A stretch of DNA of 48,255 bases from RGIG9079 sp964567845 (GTDB lineage Bacteria > Bacteroidota > Bacteroidia > Bacteroidales > Marinifilaceae), in the NCBI GenBank assembly GCA_964567845.1, contig CAZMOG010000006.1, positions 1 to 48,255 on the forward strand, in the 5' to 3' direction. The translations under genes and the position numbers were made by a program. Position 1 is the stretch's first letter. Each line of letters starts with the position of its first letter. The notes below the pieces were generated by a model. It saw nothing but the letters and a program-made list of their open reading frames with translations, had not been told where the DNA came from and searched no databases. Positions 1-8,002 of the stretch are shown piece by piece.

Positions 1-568
1 CATTTTTTTGTATTGAAGAAAGAGGATTACCAAACATCTCGATAAATTGCGATTTCACCATTTCTTGGGTAGCGGTGAGAAGTTTCTTATATGATTCCTT
101 AAGTCTATATGCAGCCCACAATTTATCTGCTAAAATACGCTGTTCTTCAATGGTGGGAAGAGTAAATTCTTGCACACGCAAATCCTTCCAGTTTATTGTT
201 GGAGATAATCCACCTACAGATATACGAACAGCTCTTTCCATAAATTGGTCAGAACTAATAAAGAAAGGGAAGAAATCCTTATCTATAATTTCCTCATTAG
301 GTCGAAGAACCATTCCATGAGCAGAGAATATGCCATCAAATGGTGCTATACCAACCTTTCGTTGATATGCACGACGTTTTCCAAACAACACATCACCCTT
401 TTCCATTAAAAGTTTTTCGCCCGTAGGAGCAGCATCAGCTCCCCACCTTGTAACGTATAAGCAATCGCTATCAAGGTGCTCTAAACCGATATAAGTATCC
501 TTATCCTCTTCGGTTGGTTTCTTTTTGGCTGTGCTATTAATAGCTATATCTTCAAATTTATATTGCAT
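1..568 (-). CDS. hsdS: Type I restriction-modification specificity subunit HsdS (3' part beyond window edge)
   Basis: HsdS is the DNA-recognition subunit of type I R-M enzymes. Reading the minus strand from an ATG at 568 gives 189 codons open to the window edge. The start (MQYKFEDIAINSTAKKK) lies in a first target-recognition domain. The visible part ends in the conserved inter-domain region typical of Bacteroidetes HsdS, with TIEEQRILADK followed by a helix ending KSQFIEMFGNP. The ATG overlaps the 3' end of the upstream hsdM by 11 bp, indicating translational coupling in one operon. Only the first TRD and the start of the spacer helix are visible, so the second TRD, the recognition sequence and the following hsdR gene cannot be judged. 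The product call is secure; completeness is unknown. Confidence 0.9.
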   Translation of the reverse strand, partial: MQYKFEDIAINSTAKKKPTEEDKDTYIGLEHLDSDCLYVTRWGADAAPTGEKLLMEKGDVLFGKRRAYQRKVGIAPFDGIFSAHGMVLRPNEEIIDKDFFPFFISSDQFMERAVRISVGGLSPTINWKDLRVQEFTLPTIEEQRILADKLWAAYRLKESYKKLLTATQEMVKSQFIEMFGNPLSSIQKN

Positions 569-2099
569 CGCCTAATAAACTAAGTAAGTTATCCATTTCA
601 CTCTTCATTACAATAGAGCCATTATTCCATTGACTATAAGCATCTTCAAAACCTAAAGTTTCGTTTGATGTTATATCATTGATAAAGACATACTTTTGAA
701 TTGATAAGTCGAATCCATTTTTCTTGATTTCTTCAAGGTCTACTACACGCTTAAAGGTTTCTATATCACCACTGGAATGATATGCATTTAAAATCTTATC
801 AATATGATGCTTTTCTAAATAGCTTTCTGCATTTTTGCGAGTTACCTCATTCTTGGCGTTTACGAAGATGATTTTATCATTCAAATCTCCTCGTTTTTCA
901 TTGTTGCAAATAATGATACATGCCTCCATTGGGGCATTATAGAATAAGTTAGGACCTAACCCTATTATTGCTTCTATCCTGTTAGACAACACTAAGTTTG
1001 TTCGAACATTAGTTTCCTCTTTTCTAAACAAAACACCATGTGGTAATAGTATAGCACAACGTCCTTTTTGCTCATTCATAGAACAAACTATATGCTGTAT
1101 AAATGCATAATCTGCACGACCTTGAGGTGGAGTTCCATATTTATTACGTCCCCATTTGTCGTTTTCAAATGATGCTCGATTCCATTCACTTATACTATAG
1201 GGAGGATTAGCCAACACAATATCAAACTTACGCAACCTGCTTCCGTCTACAAATGCAGGGTGTGCTAAGGTATCTTCACGAACAATAGAAAAGTCTTCTA
1301 CACCATTCAGGTAAAGATTCATTCGAGCAATGGCGCTGGTGAGTGCATTAATCTCTTGGCCAAATACCTTTACACCTTGCCATGGTTCACCCTTTTTACG
1401 AAGAAAGTCCAAACATTTTACAAGCATACCACCCGAACCACAAGTAGGGTCATAGATACTTTCACCTGGACGTGGCTGAAGAATCTCTGCCATCAGATCC
1501 ACAACGGTACGATTAGTATAAAACTCCTGTGCTGTGTTACCGGCATCGTCTGCAAACTTACCTACAAGATATTCGTAAGCCTGTCCCATCTCGTCGGCAG
1601 GGCATGCTTTAAGCGACAAATTGTATCGTGAAAAATCTTCTATCAATGAGGTAATGATATGGTCGGGCATCTTCGCCTTGTTGGTCCAGCCATCTTTAGG
1701 TCCAAAGATACCTTCCAAACCTCCAATCACACGACCATCAGCATGCTCGCCTGGATTAGCCTGCTCAATGGCGATAAAGGCTTCAACCAATCGCTGGCCA
1801 ACATTCTCAGTACACTCACGCACATCACGCCAATGGGCACCATCGGGAATACGAATCACCAATTCTTGAGCTTGGGCATTGGCATACTCTATACCACCTT
1901 CGCAAACATAACCTTCAAACTGTTCATCGTACACATCAGAAATTCGTTTGAAGAATAGCAAAGGGAAAATGTATTCTTTGTAACCAGCAGCATCAATCTG
2001 ACCACGAAGGCGAGTGGCTGCTCCCCAAAGGAACGATTTCAAGTCTTCCAATGAAATAGGCTCATCGGTATTTCTATAATATTTTACAGGTTGTTCCAT
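558..2099 (-). CDS. hsdM: Type I restriction-modification methyltransferase HsdM, NPPY type (candidate m4C-forming subunit)
   Basis: This 513-residue protein has the full length expected of HsdM. An N-terminal HsdM_N helical domain (LKSFLWGAATRLRGQ, FPLLFFKRISDVYDE) precedes an N6/N4 methylase domain with SAM motif I (DPTCGSGGM, about residue 217) and catalytic motif IV N298-P-P-Y301. It follows a second, different hsdM (2104-3630) after only 4 bp and overlaps hsdS. In described type I systems with two M genes, the NPPY subunit makes N4-methylcytosine and the NPPF subunit makes N6-methyladenine. The NPPY motif is seen; the m4C assignment follows from that family knowledge and is untested here. 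The gene looks intact. Confidence 0.92.
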   Translation of the reverse strand: MEQPVKYYRNTDEPISLEDLKSFLWGAATRLRGQIDAAGYKEYIFPLLFFKRISDVYDEQFEGYVCEGGIEYANAQAQELVIRIPDGAHWRDVRECTENVGQRLVEAFIAIEQANPGEHADGRVIGGLEGIFGPKDGWTNKAKMPDHIITSLIEDFSRYNLSLKACPADEMGQAYEYLVGKFADDAGNTAQEFYTNRTVVDLMAEILQPRPGESIYDPTCGSGGMLVKCLDFLRKKGEPWQGVKVFGQEINALTSAIARMNLYLNGVEDFSIVREDTLAHPAFVDGSRLRKFDIVLANPPYSISEWNRASFENDKWGRNKYGTPPQGRADYAFIQHIVCSMNEQKGRCAILLPHGVLFRKEETNVRTNLVLSNRIEAIIGLGPNLFYNAPMEACIIICNNEKRGDLNDKIIFVNAKNEVTRKNAESYLEKHHIDKILNAYHSSGDIETFKRVVDLEEIKKNGFDLSIQKYVFINDITSNETLGFEDAYSQWNNGSIVMKSEMDNLLSLLGDAI

Positions 2100-2103
2100 A
2101 GGG

Positions 2104-3630
2104 TTATAAGTTTATCAGTTTTCTAAATTCTTCTTCACATCTCATTACCTCCTCGTATGCCGCCTTGAACTCAGCAAGCACTTCTGCATATGGGCGAATC
2201 TCTTCTTTGTGATATTCCACGTATTTATTGGGCGAAAGGTCATAATCCTTGGCTGCAATATCATCAAGAGTGACCACTTTAGAGAAGTCTTCTACATCTT
2301 CGTAGTTGATGTAAAGTTCGTATAAACGATTTACATCTTCTGGAGAAAGTATATTCTGTGCACGCTTAACAGTGAGAATTTTTGTGCCATCAATCATCAG
2401 TACTCGCGCACTATGTGCAGCCGGTTTCAAACGTCTTAATATCAAGAAACAAGGAGAAAGGCCTGTGCCATAGAAGAGTTTATCACCCAAGGTTACTACG
2501 GCTTCTACAAGGTCACTCTTTACCAACTTTTCACGTATGCGTCCCTCTTCATTGCCACGGAACAATACACCTTGGGGCATCACAACCGCCATACGGCCAT
2601 TGCCTGATGCCATACTTTTCACCATGTGCTGAATCCAAGCATAGTCGCCACAAGAATCGCTAGGTGTTCCCCAAACATTGCGACCATATTTATCTGAAGA
2701 CCATTCTACTGAACCCCATTTCTCAAGAGAGAAGGGCGGGTTAGCTATAACGCAATCGAATTTAGCGATCTCTCCATTCTGCAAAATCTTAGGTGAACGA
2801 AGTGTGTCGCCTTGCATGATATTAAAGTCACTGGCGCCATGCAGGAACAAATTCATCTTTGCAATGGCAGAGTTGACAACGTTCTTCTCCTGTCCGAATA
2901 TGCTTCCACAACAAAGGCTTGAATGATTCATGTGCTGTACCGCTTCTATCAGCATACCGCCACTACCACATGCTGGGTCATAGACAGTTTCACCTGGTTT
3001 CGGATCGAGAATGCGTACAAGCAGGCTTACGACCGAACGAGGCGTATAGAACTCTCCAGCTTGAGCCTTACTGTCATCAGCAAATTTCTTCAACAATATC
3101 TCATATGCATCACCCATTAAATCAGCGGGATAATCATTGTTGCCCAATCTACGGGTGGATAGATGTTCTATCAAATCACGAATCTTGCCATCAGAAAGGT
3201 TTTTCTTATCGGTCCATTTCTGTGCGCTGAACATCGACAATACACCATATAGTGTATCAGGATTTGCTAACTCTATACCTCGCATGGCACCTACGATTGC
3301 TGCACCTAAATTCTCGGAACGGTCTCTAACATCAGACCAATGGCAGCCATCTGGAATTACAAAACGATGCTGTTCTGGCAAAGATGCATACTCCTCATCA
3401 CCACCACTTTCTTCGAGTGCGGTTTGAGTCTCCTCATCATATACATCAGATATACGCTTAAAATAGAGTATAGGTGTTATATAATCTTTGAAGTTATCTT
3501 GACTCACAGGACCACGCAATATGTTGCATGCCTCAAACAGGAAGTTGTACAGATTCTGCACGCCTTCCATTTTAAGGGTTTTCTCGTCTTTGGGAACCAG
3601 AGATTCTTCTTTATTTTTCTTTTTTACCAT
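2104..3630 (-). CDS. hsdM: Type I restriction-modification methyltransferase HsdM, NPPF type (candidate m6A-forming subunit)
   Basis: This 508-residue HsdM has an N-terminal HsdM_N domain (NFKDYITPILYFKRISDVYDE), motif I DPACGSGGM and motif IV N297-P-P-F300, the usual adenine N6-methyltransferase form. It is colinear with the adjacent 558-2099 protein over its length but clearly diverged, so it is not a recent tandem duplicate. It starts with a lysine/glutamate-rich stretch (MVKKKNKEES) at an ATG 30 bp after the stop of a small HTH gene. Gene order is HTH, hsdM(NPPF), hsdM(NPPY), hsdS. That matches a heterodimeric M1M2 type I methyltransferase. The restriction subunit gene is not in view. Confidence 0.92.
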   Translation of the reverse strand: MVKKKNKEESLVPKDEKTLKMEGVQNLYNFLFEACNILRGPVSQDNFKDYITPILYFKRISDVYDEETQTALEESGGDEEYASLPEQHRFVIPDGCHWSDVRDRSENLGAAIVGAMRGIELANPDTLYGVLSMFSAQKWTDKKNLSDGKIRDLIEHLSTRRLGNNDYPADLMGDAYEILLKKFADDSKAQAGEFYTPRSVVSLLVRILDPKPGETVYDPACGSGGMLIEAVQHMNHSSLCCGSIFGQEKNVVNSAIAKMNLFLHGASDFNIMQGDTLRSPKILQNGEIAKFDCVIANPPFSLEKWGSVEWSSDKYGRNVWGTPSDSCGDYAWIQHMVKSMASGNGRMAVVMPQGVLFRGNEEGRIREKLVKSDLVEAVVTLGDKLFYGTGLSPCFLILRRLKPAAHSARVLMIDGTKILTVKRAQNILSPEDVNRLYELYINYEDVEDFSKVVTLDDIAAKDYDLSPNKYVEYHKEEIRPYAEVLAEFKAAYEEVMRCEEEFRKLINL

Positions 3631-3660
3631 AATATATTGCTATCATATGAAGATAGAGAA

Positions 3661-3861
3661 CTATTTTGTAGAGTTAAGAAGCTCTTTTACATCTATATCG
3701 AGTACTCGAGCTATTTCTCGGAGTGTTGCCACATCGGGCTGGGATGTATTGGTACACCATTTAGAAATGGTTGCAGGGTTTTTACCTAAAACTTCTGCAA
3801 GCCATTTGCTAGTTTTCTTCTTTTCTACAAGAACTACTTTTATTCTATTCATGTCGTTCAT
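3661..3861 (-). CDS. Small XRE-family helix-turn-helix regulator, first gene of the R-M operon
   Basis: This 66-residue protein is almost entirely one HTH_3 (Cro/C1-type) domain. Residues about 16-42 hold the helix-turn-helix (SKWLAEVLGKNPATISKWCTN), followed by the characteristic LREIARVLDIDVKELL helix pair. A start at the second Met (3852) is also possible. It lies 30 bp upstream of hsdM and is transcribed with it. By position and size it resembles controller proteins that autoregulate R-M operons, but that role is inference. It could also be a general XRE regulator carried along with the operon. Confidence 0.85.
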   Translation of the reverse strand: MNDMNRIKVVLVEKKKTSKWLAEVLGKNPATISKWCTNTSQPDVATLREIARVLDIDVKELLNSTK

Positions 3862-3886
3862 GACGTAATTTTTATTGCTTTGAACG

Positions 3887-3894
3887 CAAAGATA
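3887..3894 (-). promoter_or_regulatory. Probable -7 element of the HTH/hsdM operon
   Basis: On the minus strand the sequence TATCTTTG matches the Bacteroidetes -7 consensus TAnnTTTG and ends 25 nt before the ATG at 3861. Upstream is an AT-rich run without a clear TTTG -33 box. Confidence 0.55.
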
Positions 3895-4130
3895 ATTAAA
3901 AGTCTATTAAAAAATCAGCAATTCCTATGGTAATTCTCTCTTAAAAAATGGATTTTTCCCTTATTTGTAAAAATCAAATCACCGCTACCACCACATTTCT
4001 TGGTGATAGCGGTCTTTGAAAAACTATCTAGCGCGCCCCTTATTCTGCTTTACGCTATATTTAACCATAATATATTTGACGGCATATCCACCAAAATATT
4101 CTGGCGAGCAGCTTCGACTTGATTAGCTAT

Positions 4131-4174
4131 AAAAACACCGACGGGATAAACAAATCTCTTTGCTTATCCCGCCG
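4131..4174 (-). terminator. Rho-independent terminator of the DUF2795 gene
   Basis: On the minus strand, CGGCGGGATAA (4164-4174) pairs with TTATCCCGTCG (4139-4149) through one G-U pair and is followed by a T-run (TGTTTTTATAG). It begins 26 nt after the stop codon at 4200. Confidence 0.75.
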
Positions 4175-4199
4175 CTATCAATTAAACTCTCAAAGGAGC

Positions 4200-4421
4200 T
4201 TAATACTCGTCTTCATTAAAAAAGAAGTCATCTTTACTTGGGTAATCGGGCCATAAATCCTCGATACTCTCGTAAATCTCCTCATCATCCTCGATATCCT
4301 GCAGATTCTCGATAACCTCTAACGGAGCACCGCTACGGCTTGCATAGTCAATCAACTCATCTTTACTTGCAGGCCATGGAGCATCCTCCAAATACGAAGC
4401 CAATTCCAATGTCCAATACAT
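4200..4421 (-). CDS. DUF2795 family small acidic protein
   Basis: This 73-residue, strongly acidic protein opens with MYWTLELASYLEDAPWPASK and continues with ELIDYASRSGAPLEVIENL, the conserved DUF2795 core. The tail is Asp/Glu-rich and ends FFFNEDEY. Proteins of nearly this exact length and wording are widespread in Bacteroidetes; their function is unknown. The gene stands alone, with its own promoter (4468-4497) and terminator (4131-4174), so it is monocistronic. Strong family conservation and a clean promoter suggest a well-expressed housekeeping protein, but this is inference. Confidence 0.85.
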   Translation of the reverse strand: MYWTLELASYLEDAPWPASKDELIDYASRSGAPLEVIENLQDIEDDEEIYESIEDLWPDYPSKDDFFFNEDEY

Positions 4422-4467
4422 ATATTTGCTCTTTTTTAATACATTAACATTCTGTTTTTTCGGGGCG

Positions 4468-4497
4468 CAAAATTACACTTTTAATTTTAACTTGCAA
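4468..4497 (-). promoter_or_regulatory. Promoter of the DUF2795 gene
   Basis: On the minus strand a -33 TTG (4495-4497) is followed after exactly 19 bp by the -7 box TAATTTTG (4468-4475), a good Bacteroidetes sigma-ABfr promoter. The untranslated leader to the ATG at 4421 would be about 40 nt. Confidence 0.7.
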
Positions 4498-4515
4498 CAC
4501 TATTTACAATATTTA

Positions 4516-7356
4516 TTATTCAATACCGCAAACAGACTTAAAAACGCAATACGAACAGCCTGTTTGTTCCTTAGAAACACCTACTTGGCCCTCCTCTCTG
4601 TACATATCGTAAATAACCTGTTTTACCCTCTCCATAAACTCCTCTTGCATGGGTTGTGTAAAACTCTCAATCAACTCATTTGCCATTTCGAACCGATAAT
4701 CAAAATCGCTCTCTACATCGGTCATTTCGCGCAACAGATATACACCCGGAACCACCGACGCATAAGAGAGTCCGGCCTGTTTCATATATGCCATTGCATA
4801 AAACATTGTTTGGAAAGGAACCTTCTCATGCTTTTCACCTCCAATCTCAAACAGCGAATCCAACGATGCGAACTTACGCAAATCGCGACCTGTTTTATAA
4901 TCAATAACACGATATGTACCATCCTCCAATTGATCAATACGGTCAACAATTCCACCTATATATATAATTGAGCCATCGCCCAATGTAAATGACATAACCA
5001 CCCGTTCCTCAAGTTTCACTATTCGGAAGGGTGCCATTTTTTCCATATCATAACGCAGAACATCGCGCAAATACCTTTCAACGGTAATTCTGGCAATCAT
5101 ATTCTGACCGGAATTCAGACCATCAACAGCATTGGCAACCTTTCCGTCAGGGTCCATAATGTTGCAATAAGCCTGTTCCATTACTTTGTCGATATAGATA
5201 GAATCATTAAGTACATTATTAATCTTATCGGCCGTAATAAAGCCTTCGCCACTCTCCTTGCTTAGGCGCGAATAGACAATCTCGGCTGCACTATGCAGAT
5301 AATTTCCAATTGTACGCACATCAAGTTCATCGCCAACACTGTCCGGTTCTTTTAACCCAAGAACATATTGTCGGAAGAAGTTCAAAGGGCAAACAATATA
5401 GGTCGATACGGCCGAGGGCGATAAAATTCCCTTATCAGAGTTTCTATACTTACTCTTCAACCTCTGCAACATGTCCGAGGTTCGCATAACCGTCTCTACA
5501 CGTTTCTCAATACCCTGAAGTCGGTTTTGAAGCGACAACCACTCTATGGGTATATTAGATTCATATTTCAACTGCAAAATGAAACGGCTCATCTCCGAAC
5601 CCATTCCATTACCCTTTCCGGAAACATAGACCAAAGTCGCATTTTTGGTTCTTTGCAACAGTCTGTAAAAATAGTAGGCAAACATTGCATCCTGATGCTC
5701 GGGCACGGGCATTCCGAATGCTCTGCGGAAACTAACGGGAATAAACGACGGAGCCACACCTACCTTTGGCATTATGCCCTCGTTCATTGATAAAAGAATA
5801 ACATTCTTAAAATCAAGCATACGACTCTCCATCATTCCCATCAACTGCACCCCCTGCAACGGTTGACCTGAAAATGGTATAGAGACATAGTTCAACATCT
5901 TGTTCAAAAGGGTCATATAGAATTTTGCATCAGCCATGACCTGTTCATAAAGTTGCTCTTGAACAAACAGATTATCAAGACGTTGAATATAGGTGTAAAG
6001 TTTAAACAGCACCTCTCCATCCAACTCGCGCTCCTTTAGAAGTGGTTCAAGGAGCAACAATTGAACTATACTCTTTAACCAATCGGAAACGGAGCCACTG
6101 GGTTCTGAAAATATTGCTTTACATACGGGATGAAAGCTCAATTCATCCTTAGAGACCCTATACAGATTCTCCTTATTGATTTTTTCAATAAGTGACATAC
6201 AGGCATCACGATTCACACTGCAAACAAGCGGATGCTGCAACAGTGCAAGCACCGGTTTATAGTACAAAGAACTACCGGAAACACCATAAACCAACAAAGT
6301 GTAAAGCTGTTCGACAAGAGCTATAACACTACTGCTTTTGGCAGGGAATCCCATTGTAATATTGATACTCTCAATTTCAGCAGGAAAGGAGTTTTTAGCA
6401 GGAATCAAAAGCGATTCATCGCACAAAACAACAGCAGTTTCTCGACCTGAATCGGCACTCAGAAGTTCAGGCAACAACTTTGTTTGCGATATTACATTTG
6501 GAACATCGATAACCTTGATTTTCAAATCATTCTCTCGACTCAAGCGATTAAAATGCTCTGCCCCCAAAGCATTCGGAAAACGCTTCAGATTATCACGCAT
6601 ATAGTATCCCGCCTCGTGATGAGGATTATTCAAATAGAGTGTATCATAATCCCAATAAAAAAGCGCCTGTCCGTTATCATCGTAGTGTTTAAAGATACTC
6701 TTTTCACACCTGTTCAGCGCATTAAAACCGACAAAGGCTATATGTTCCACCTGTGGCCACAACTCCTGCTCCACAAAGATACGCTGAGCCATTCCGGCGT
6801 ATGCTTTACCCTGCTCCAACAAAAGAGCCTTAAACTCGGAATAGACTCCGCTTATATTATCCCACAAATCTTGAAACTCCTGAGTCTCACCACTCTTACT
6901 CTCAACTACAATATCGAAGAACCGTTTCAAGGCATTGCGCTGTTCACTGTCAAGATAGGTAAGCGAGGTATCGTCCATTGCCCTATACTTATCAACATTA
7001 CCGAACAGATCGTGGGCATCGATAAGATATTTATCAACATCATCGAAATCGGCCAATAGCATTTTACCCCAATAGTAAAACTCGCCCAACTCCAGCTCAG
7101 GTTCAAAACGGCGGAAAATCTTGTAGAGTTTCACGACACTCTCAACCTCATCTACACGAACCAAATTGGTATATCTATCGACAAATTCATTGATAGTTAC
7201 AATCTCGGGCATCCATATCGGACGCTCAGCCAACTTAGTAAGCTCCTCGGTCATAAAGAGAGCTGCACGTTTATTCGGAAAGACCATAACCAATCTTTCA
7301 AAACTCTTAACTCTGGCCAATAAATCCCTTGCAACCAACCCTAAAAATGTCTCCAT
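4516..7356 (-). CDS. PD-(D/E)XK nuclease family protein, AddB/RecB-nuclease-like
   Basis: This 946-residue protein has the layout of Bacteroidetes AddB-like proteins. The N-terminal part (FPNKRAALFMTEEL) matches the degenerate helicase fold, and the C-terminal third is a RecB-type nuclease with GIVDRID and YRVIDYKTGRD, the latter holding the catalytic D-x-K. Cysteines that would ligate an Fe-S cluster are seen in YIVCPLNFFRQ before the nuclease core and in CSYCVFKSVC at the extreme C-terminus, as in AddB. No intact Walker A was noticed, in line with a structural helicase half. The likely role is in double-strand break end processing and recombination, probably with a RecB/AddA-like helicase encoded elsewhere. 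It is transcribed away from the nitroreductase. Confidence 0.85.
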   Translation of the reverse strand: METFLGLVARDLLARVKSFERLVMVFPNKRAALFMTEELTKLAERPIWMPEIVTINEFVDRYTNLVRVDEVESVVKLYKIFRRFEPELELGEFYYWGKMLLADFDDVDKYLIDAHDLFGNVDKYRAMDDTSLTYLDSEQRNALKRFFDIVVESKSGETQEFQDLWDNISGVYSEFKALLLEQGKAYAGMAQRIFVEQELWPQVEHIAFVGFNALNRCEKSIFKHYDDNGQALFYWDYDTLYLNNPHHEAGYYMRDNLKRFPNALGAEHFNRLSRENDLKIKVIDVPNVISQTKLLPELLSADSGRETAVVLCDESLLIPAKNSFPAEIESINITMGFPAKSSSVIALVEQLYTLLVYGVSGSSLYYKPVLALLQHPLVCSVNRDACMSLIEKINKENLYRVSKDELSFHPVCKAIFSEPSGSVSDWLKSIVQLLLLEPLLKERELDGEVLFKLYTYIQRLDNLFVQEQLYEQVMADAKFYMTLLNKMLNYVSIPFSGQPLQGVQLMGMMESRMLDFKNVILLSMNEGIMPKVGVAPSFIPVSFRRAFGMPVPEHQDAMFAYYFYRLLQRTKNATLVYVSGKGNGMGSEMSRFILQLKYESNIPIEWLSLQNRLQGIEKRVETVMRTSDMLQRLKSKYRNSDKGILSPSAVSTYIVCPLNFFRQYVLGLKEPDSVGDELDVRTIGNYLHSAAEIVYSRLSKESGEGFITADKINNVLNDSIYIDKVMEQAYCNIMDPDGKVANAVDGLNSGQNMIARITVERYLRDVLRYDMEKMAPFRIVKLEERVVMSFTLGDGSIIYIGGIVDRIDQLEDGTYRVIDYKTGRDLRKFASLDSLFEIGGEKHEKVPFQTMFYAMAYMKQAGLSYASVVPGVYLLREMTDVESDFDYRFEMANELIESFTQPMQEEFMERVKQVIYDMYREEGQVGVSKEQTGCSYCVFKSVCGIE

Positions 7357-7381
7357 AAAATCAAAAATATTTGTCGTTAGA

Positions 7382-7389
7382 CAAAGATA
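7382..7389 (-). promoter_or_regulatory. Probable -7 element of the AddB-like gene
   Basis: Minus-strand TATCTTTG matches TAnnTTTG and lies 25 nt before the ATG at 7356. A -33 box is not obvious. Confidence 0.5.
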
Positions 7390-7405
7390 GATAAAATAAT
7401 TACTC

Positions 7406-7413
7406 TAAATTTG
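7406..7413 (+). promoter_or_regulatory. Probable -7 element of the nitroreductase operon
   Basis: TAAATTTG matches TAnnTTTG and lies 22 nt before the ATG at 7436. It is divergent from the -7 box at 7382-7389; the two boxes are 16 bp apart. Confidence 0.5.
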
Positions 7414-7435
7414 TAACAAACAAAAAATCTTTGTC

Positions 7436-8002
7436 ATGATAAAAGATATAGTCAAAAGAAACAGAACATACCGACGTTTCGACAACTCTGTTGAAATAAC
7501 ACGCGAACAGGTCATTGAGTGGATCGACTGCGCACGCTACTGTGCATCGGCCAAAAATGCCCAACCAATGAAATACATAATTGTAACCAATTGCGAAGAG
7601 TGCGCAAAGCTTTACCGGGCATTGAAATGGGCCGCTTACCTGACCGAATGGGATGGACCGATTCCCGAGGAGCGCCCCACTGCATACATTCTGCAACTGC
7701 TCGACACCGACATCAGCACCAACCCACTATGCGACGACGGTCTGCAACTCCAGACAATAACAATGGCTGCCGTAGAGGATGAGTTTGGTGCCTGCATCTT
7801 CAAAAGCTTTAACAATGCAATGCTTCGCGAACAATTCAACCTGCCCGACCATCTGCAAATTCAATATGTAGTGGCATTCGGCAAACCGGTTGAAGAGGTT
7901 ATCATTGAACCTATAAGTGGCGAGGACTACAAATATTGGCGCTCCGAGGATCAAAAGCACCATGTTCCAAAACGCCCTATTAACGAAATTGTATTGCCAT
8001 GA
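7436..8002 (+). CDS. Nitroreductase family protein
   Basis: This 188-residue flavoprotein has the nitroreductase signature at its N-terminus (IVKRNRTYRRFDNSVEITREQVIEWIDCARYCASAKNAQPM). The basic TYRRF residues and the SAKNAQPM segment bind FMN phosphate and ribityl groups in the family. The central QTITMAAVEDEFGACIF matches the segment that in the family packs near the isoalloxazine ring. Expected activity is NAD(P)H-dependent reduction of nitro, quinone or enone substrates in the cytoplasm; the substrate cannot be read from sequence. Its TGA overlaps the ATG of the next gene (ATGA at 7999-8002), so the two are translationally coupled. Confidence 0.9.
   Translation: MIKDIVKRNRTYRRFDNSVEITREQVIEWIDCARYCASAKNAQPMKYIIVTNCEECAKLYRALKWAAYLTEWDGPIPEERPTAYILQLLDTDISTNPLCDDGLQLQTITMAAVEDEFGACIFKSFNNAMLREQFNLPDHLQIQYVVAFGKPVEEVIIEPISGEDYKYWRSEDQKHHVPKRPINEIVLP

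Larger units (their letters stand above)
3862..4199. other. Intergenic region upstream of the R-M operon with a hairpin at 3981-4013
   Basis: No gene is seen in this stretch. It holds the promoter at 3887-3894, a terminator for the DUF2795 gene at 4131-4174, and a further hairpin: ACCGCTACCACC (3981-3992) and GGTGATAGCGGT (4002-4013), pairing at 11 of 12 positions around a 9-nt loop. Read on the minus strand the hairpin is followed by GATTTGATTTTT, so it could be a second terminator insulating the R-M operon, or a regulator site. The rest, 4021-4130, shows no recognisable feature. Confidence 0.6.

Noticed and set aside
558..3630. Tandem hsdM genes as a recent duplication or a pseudogene copy
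   Set aside because: Both are full length with intact motifs I and IV, are diverged along their whole length, and differ at the functionally telling NPPF/NPPY position.
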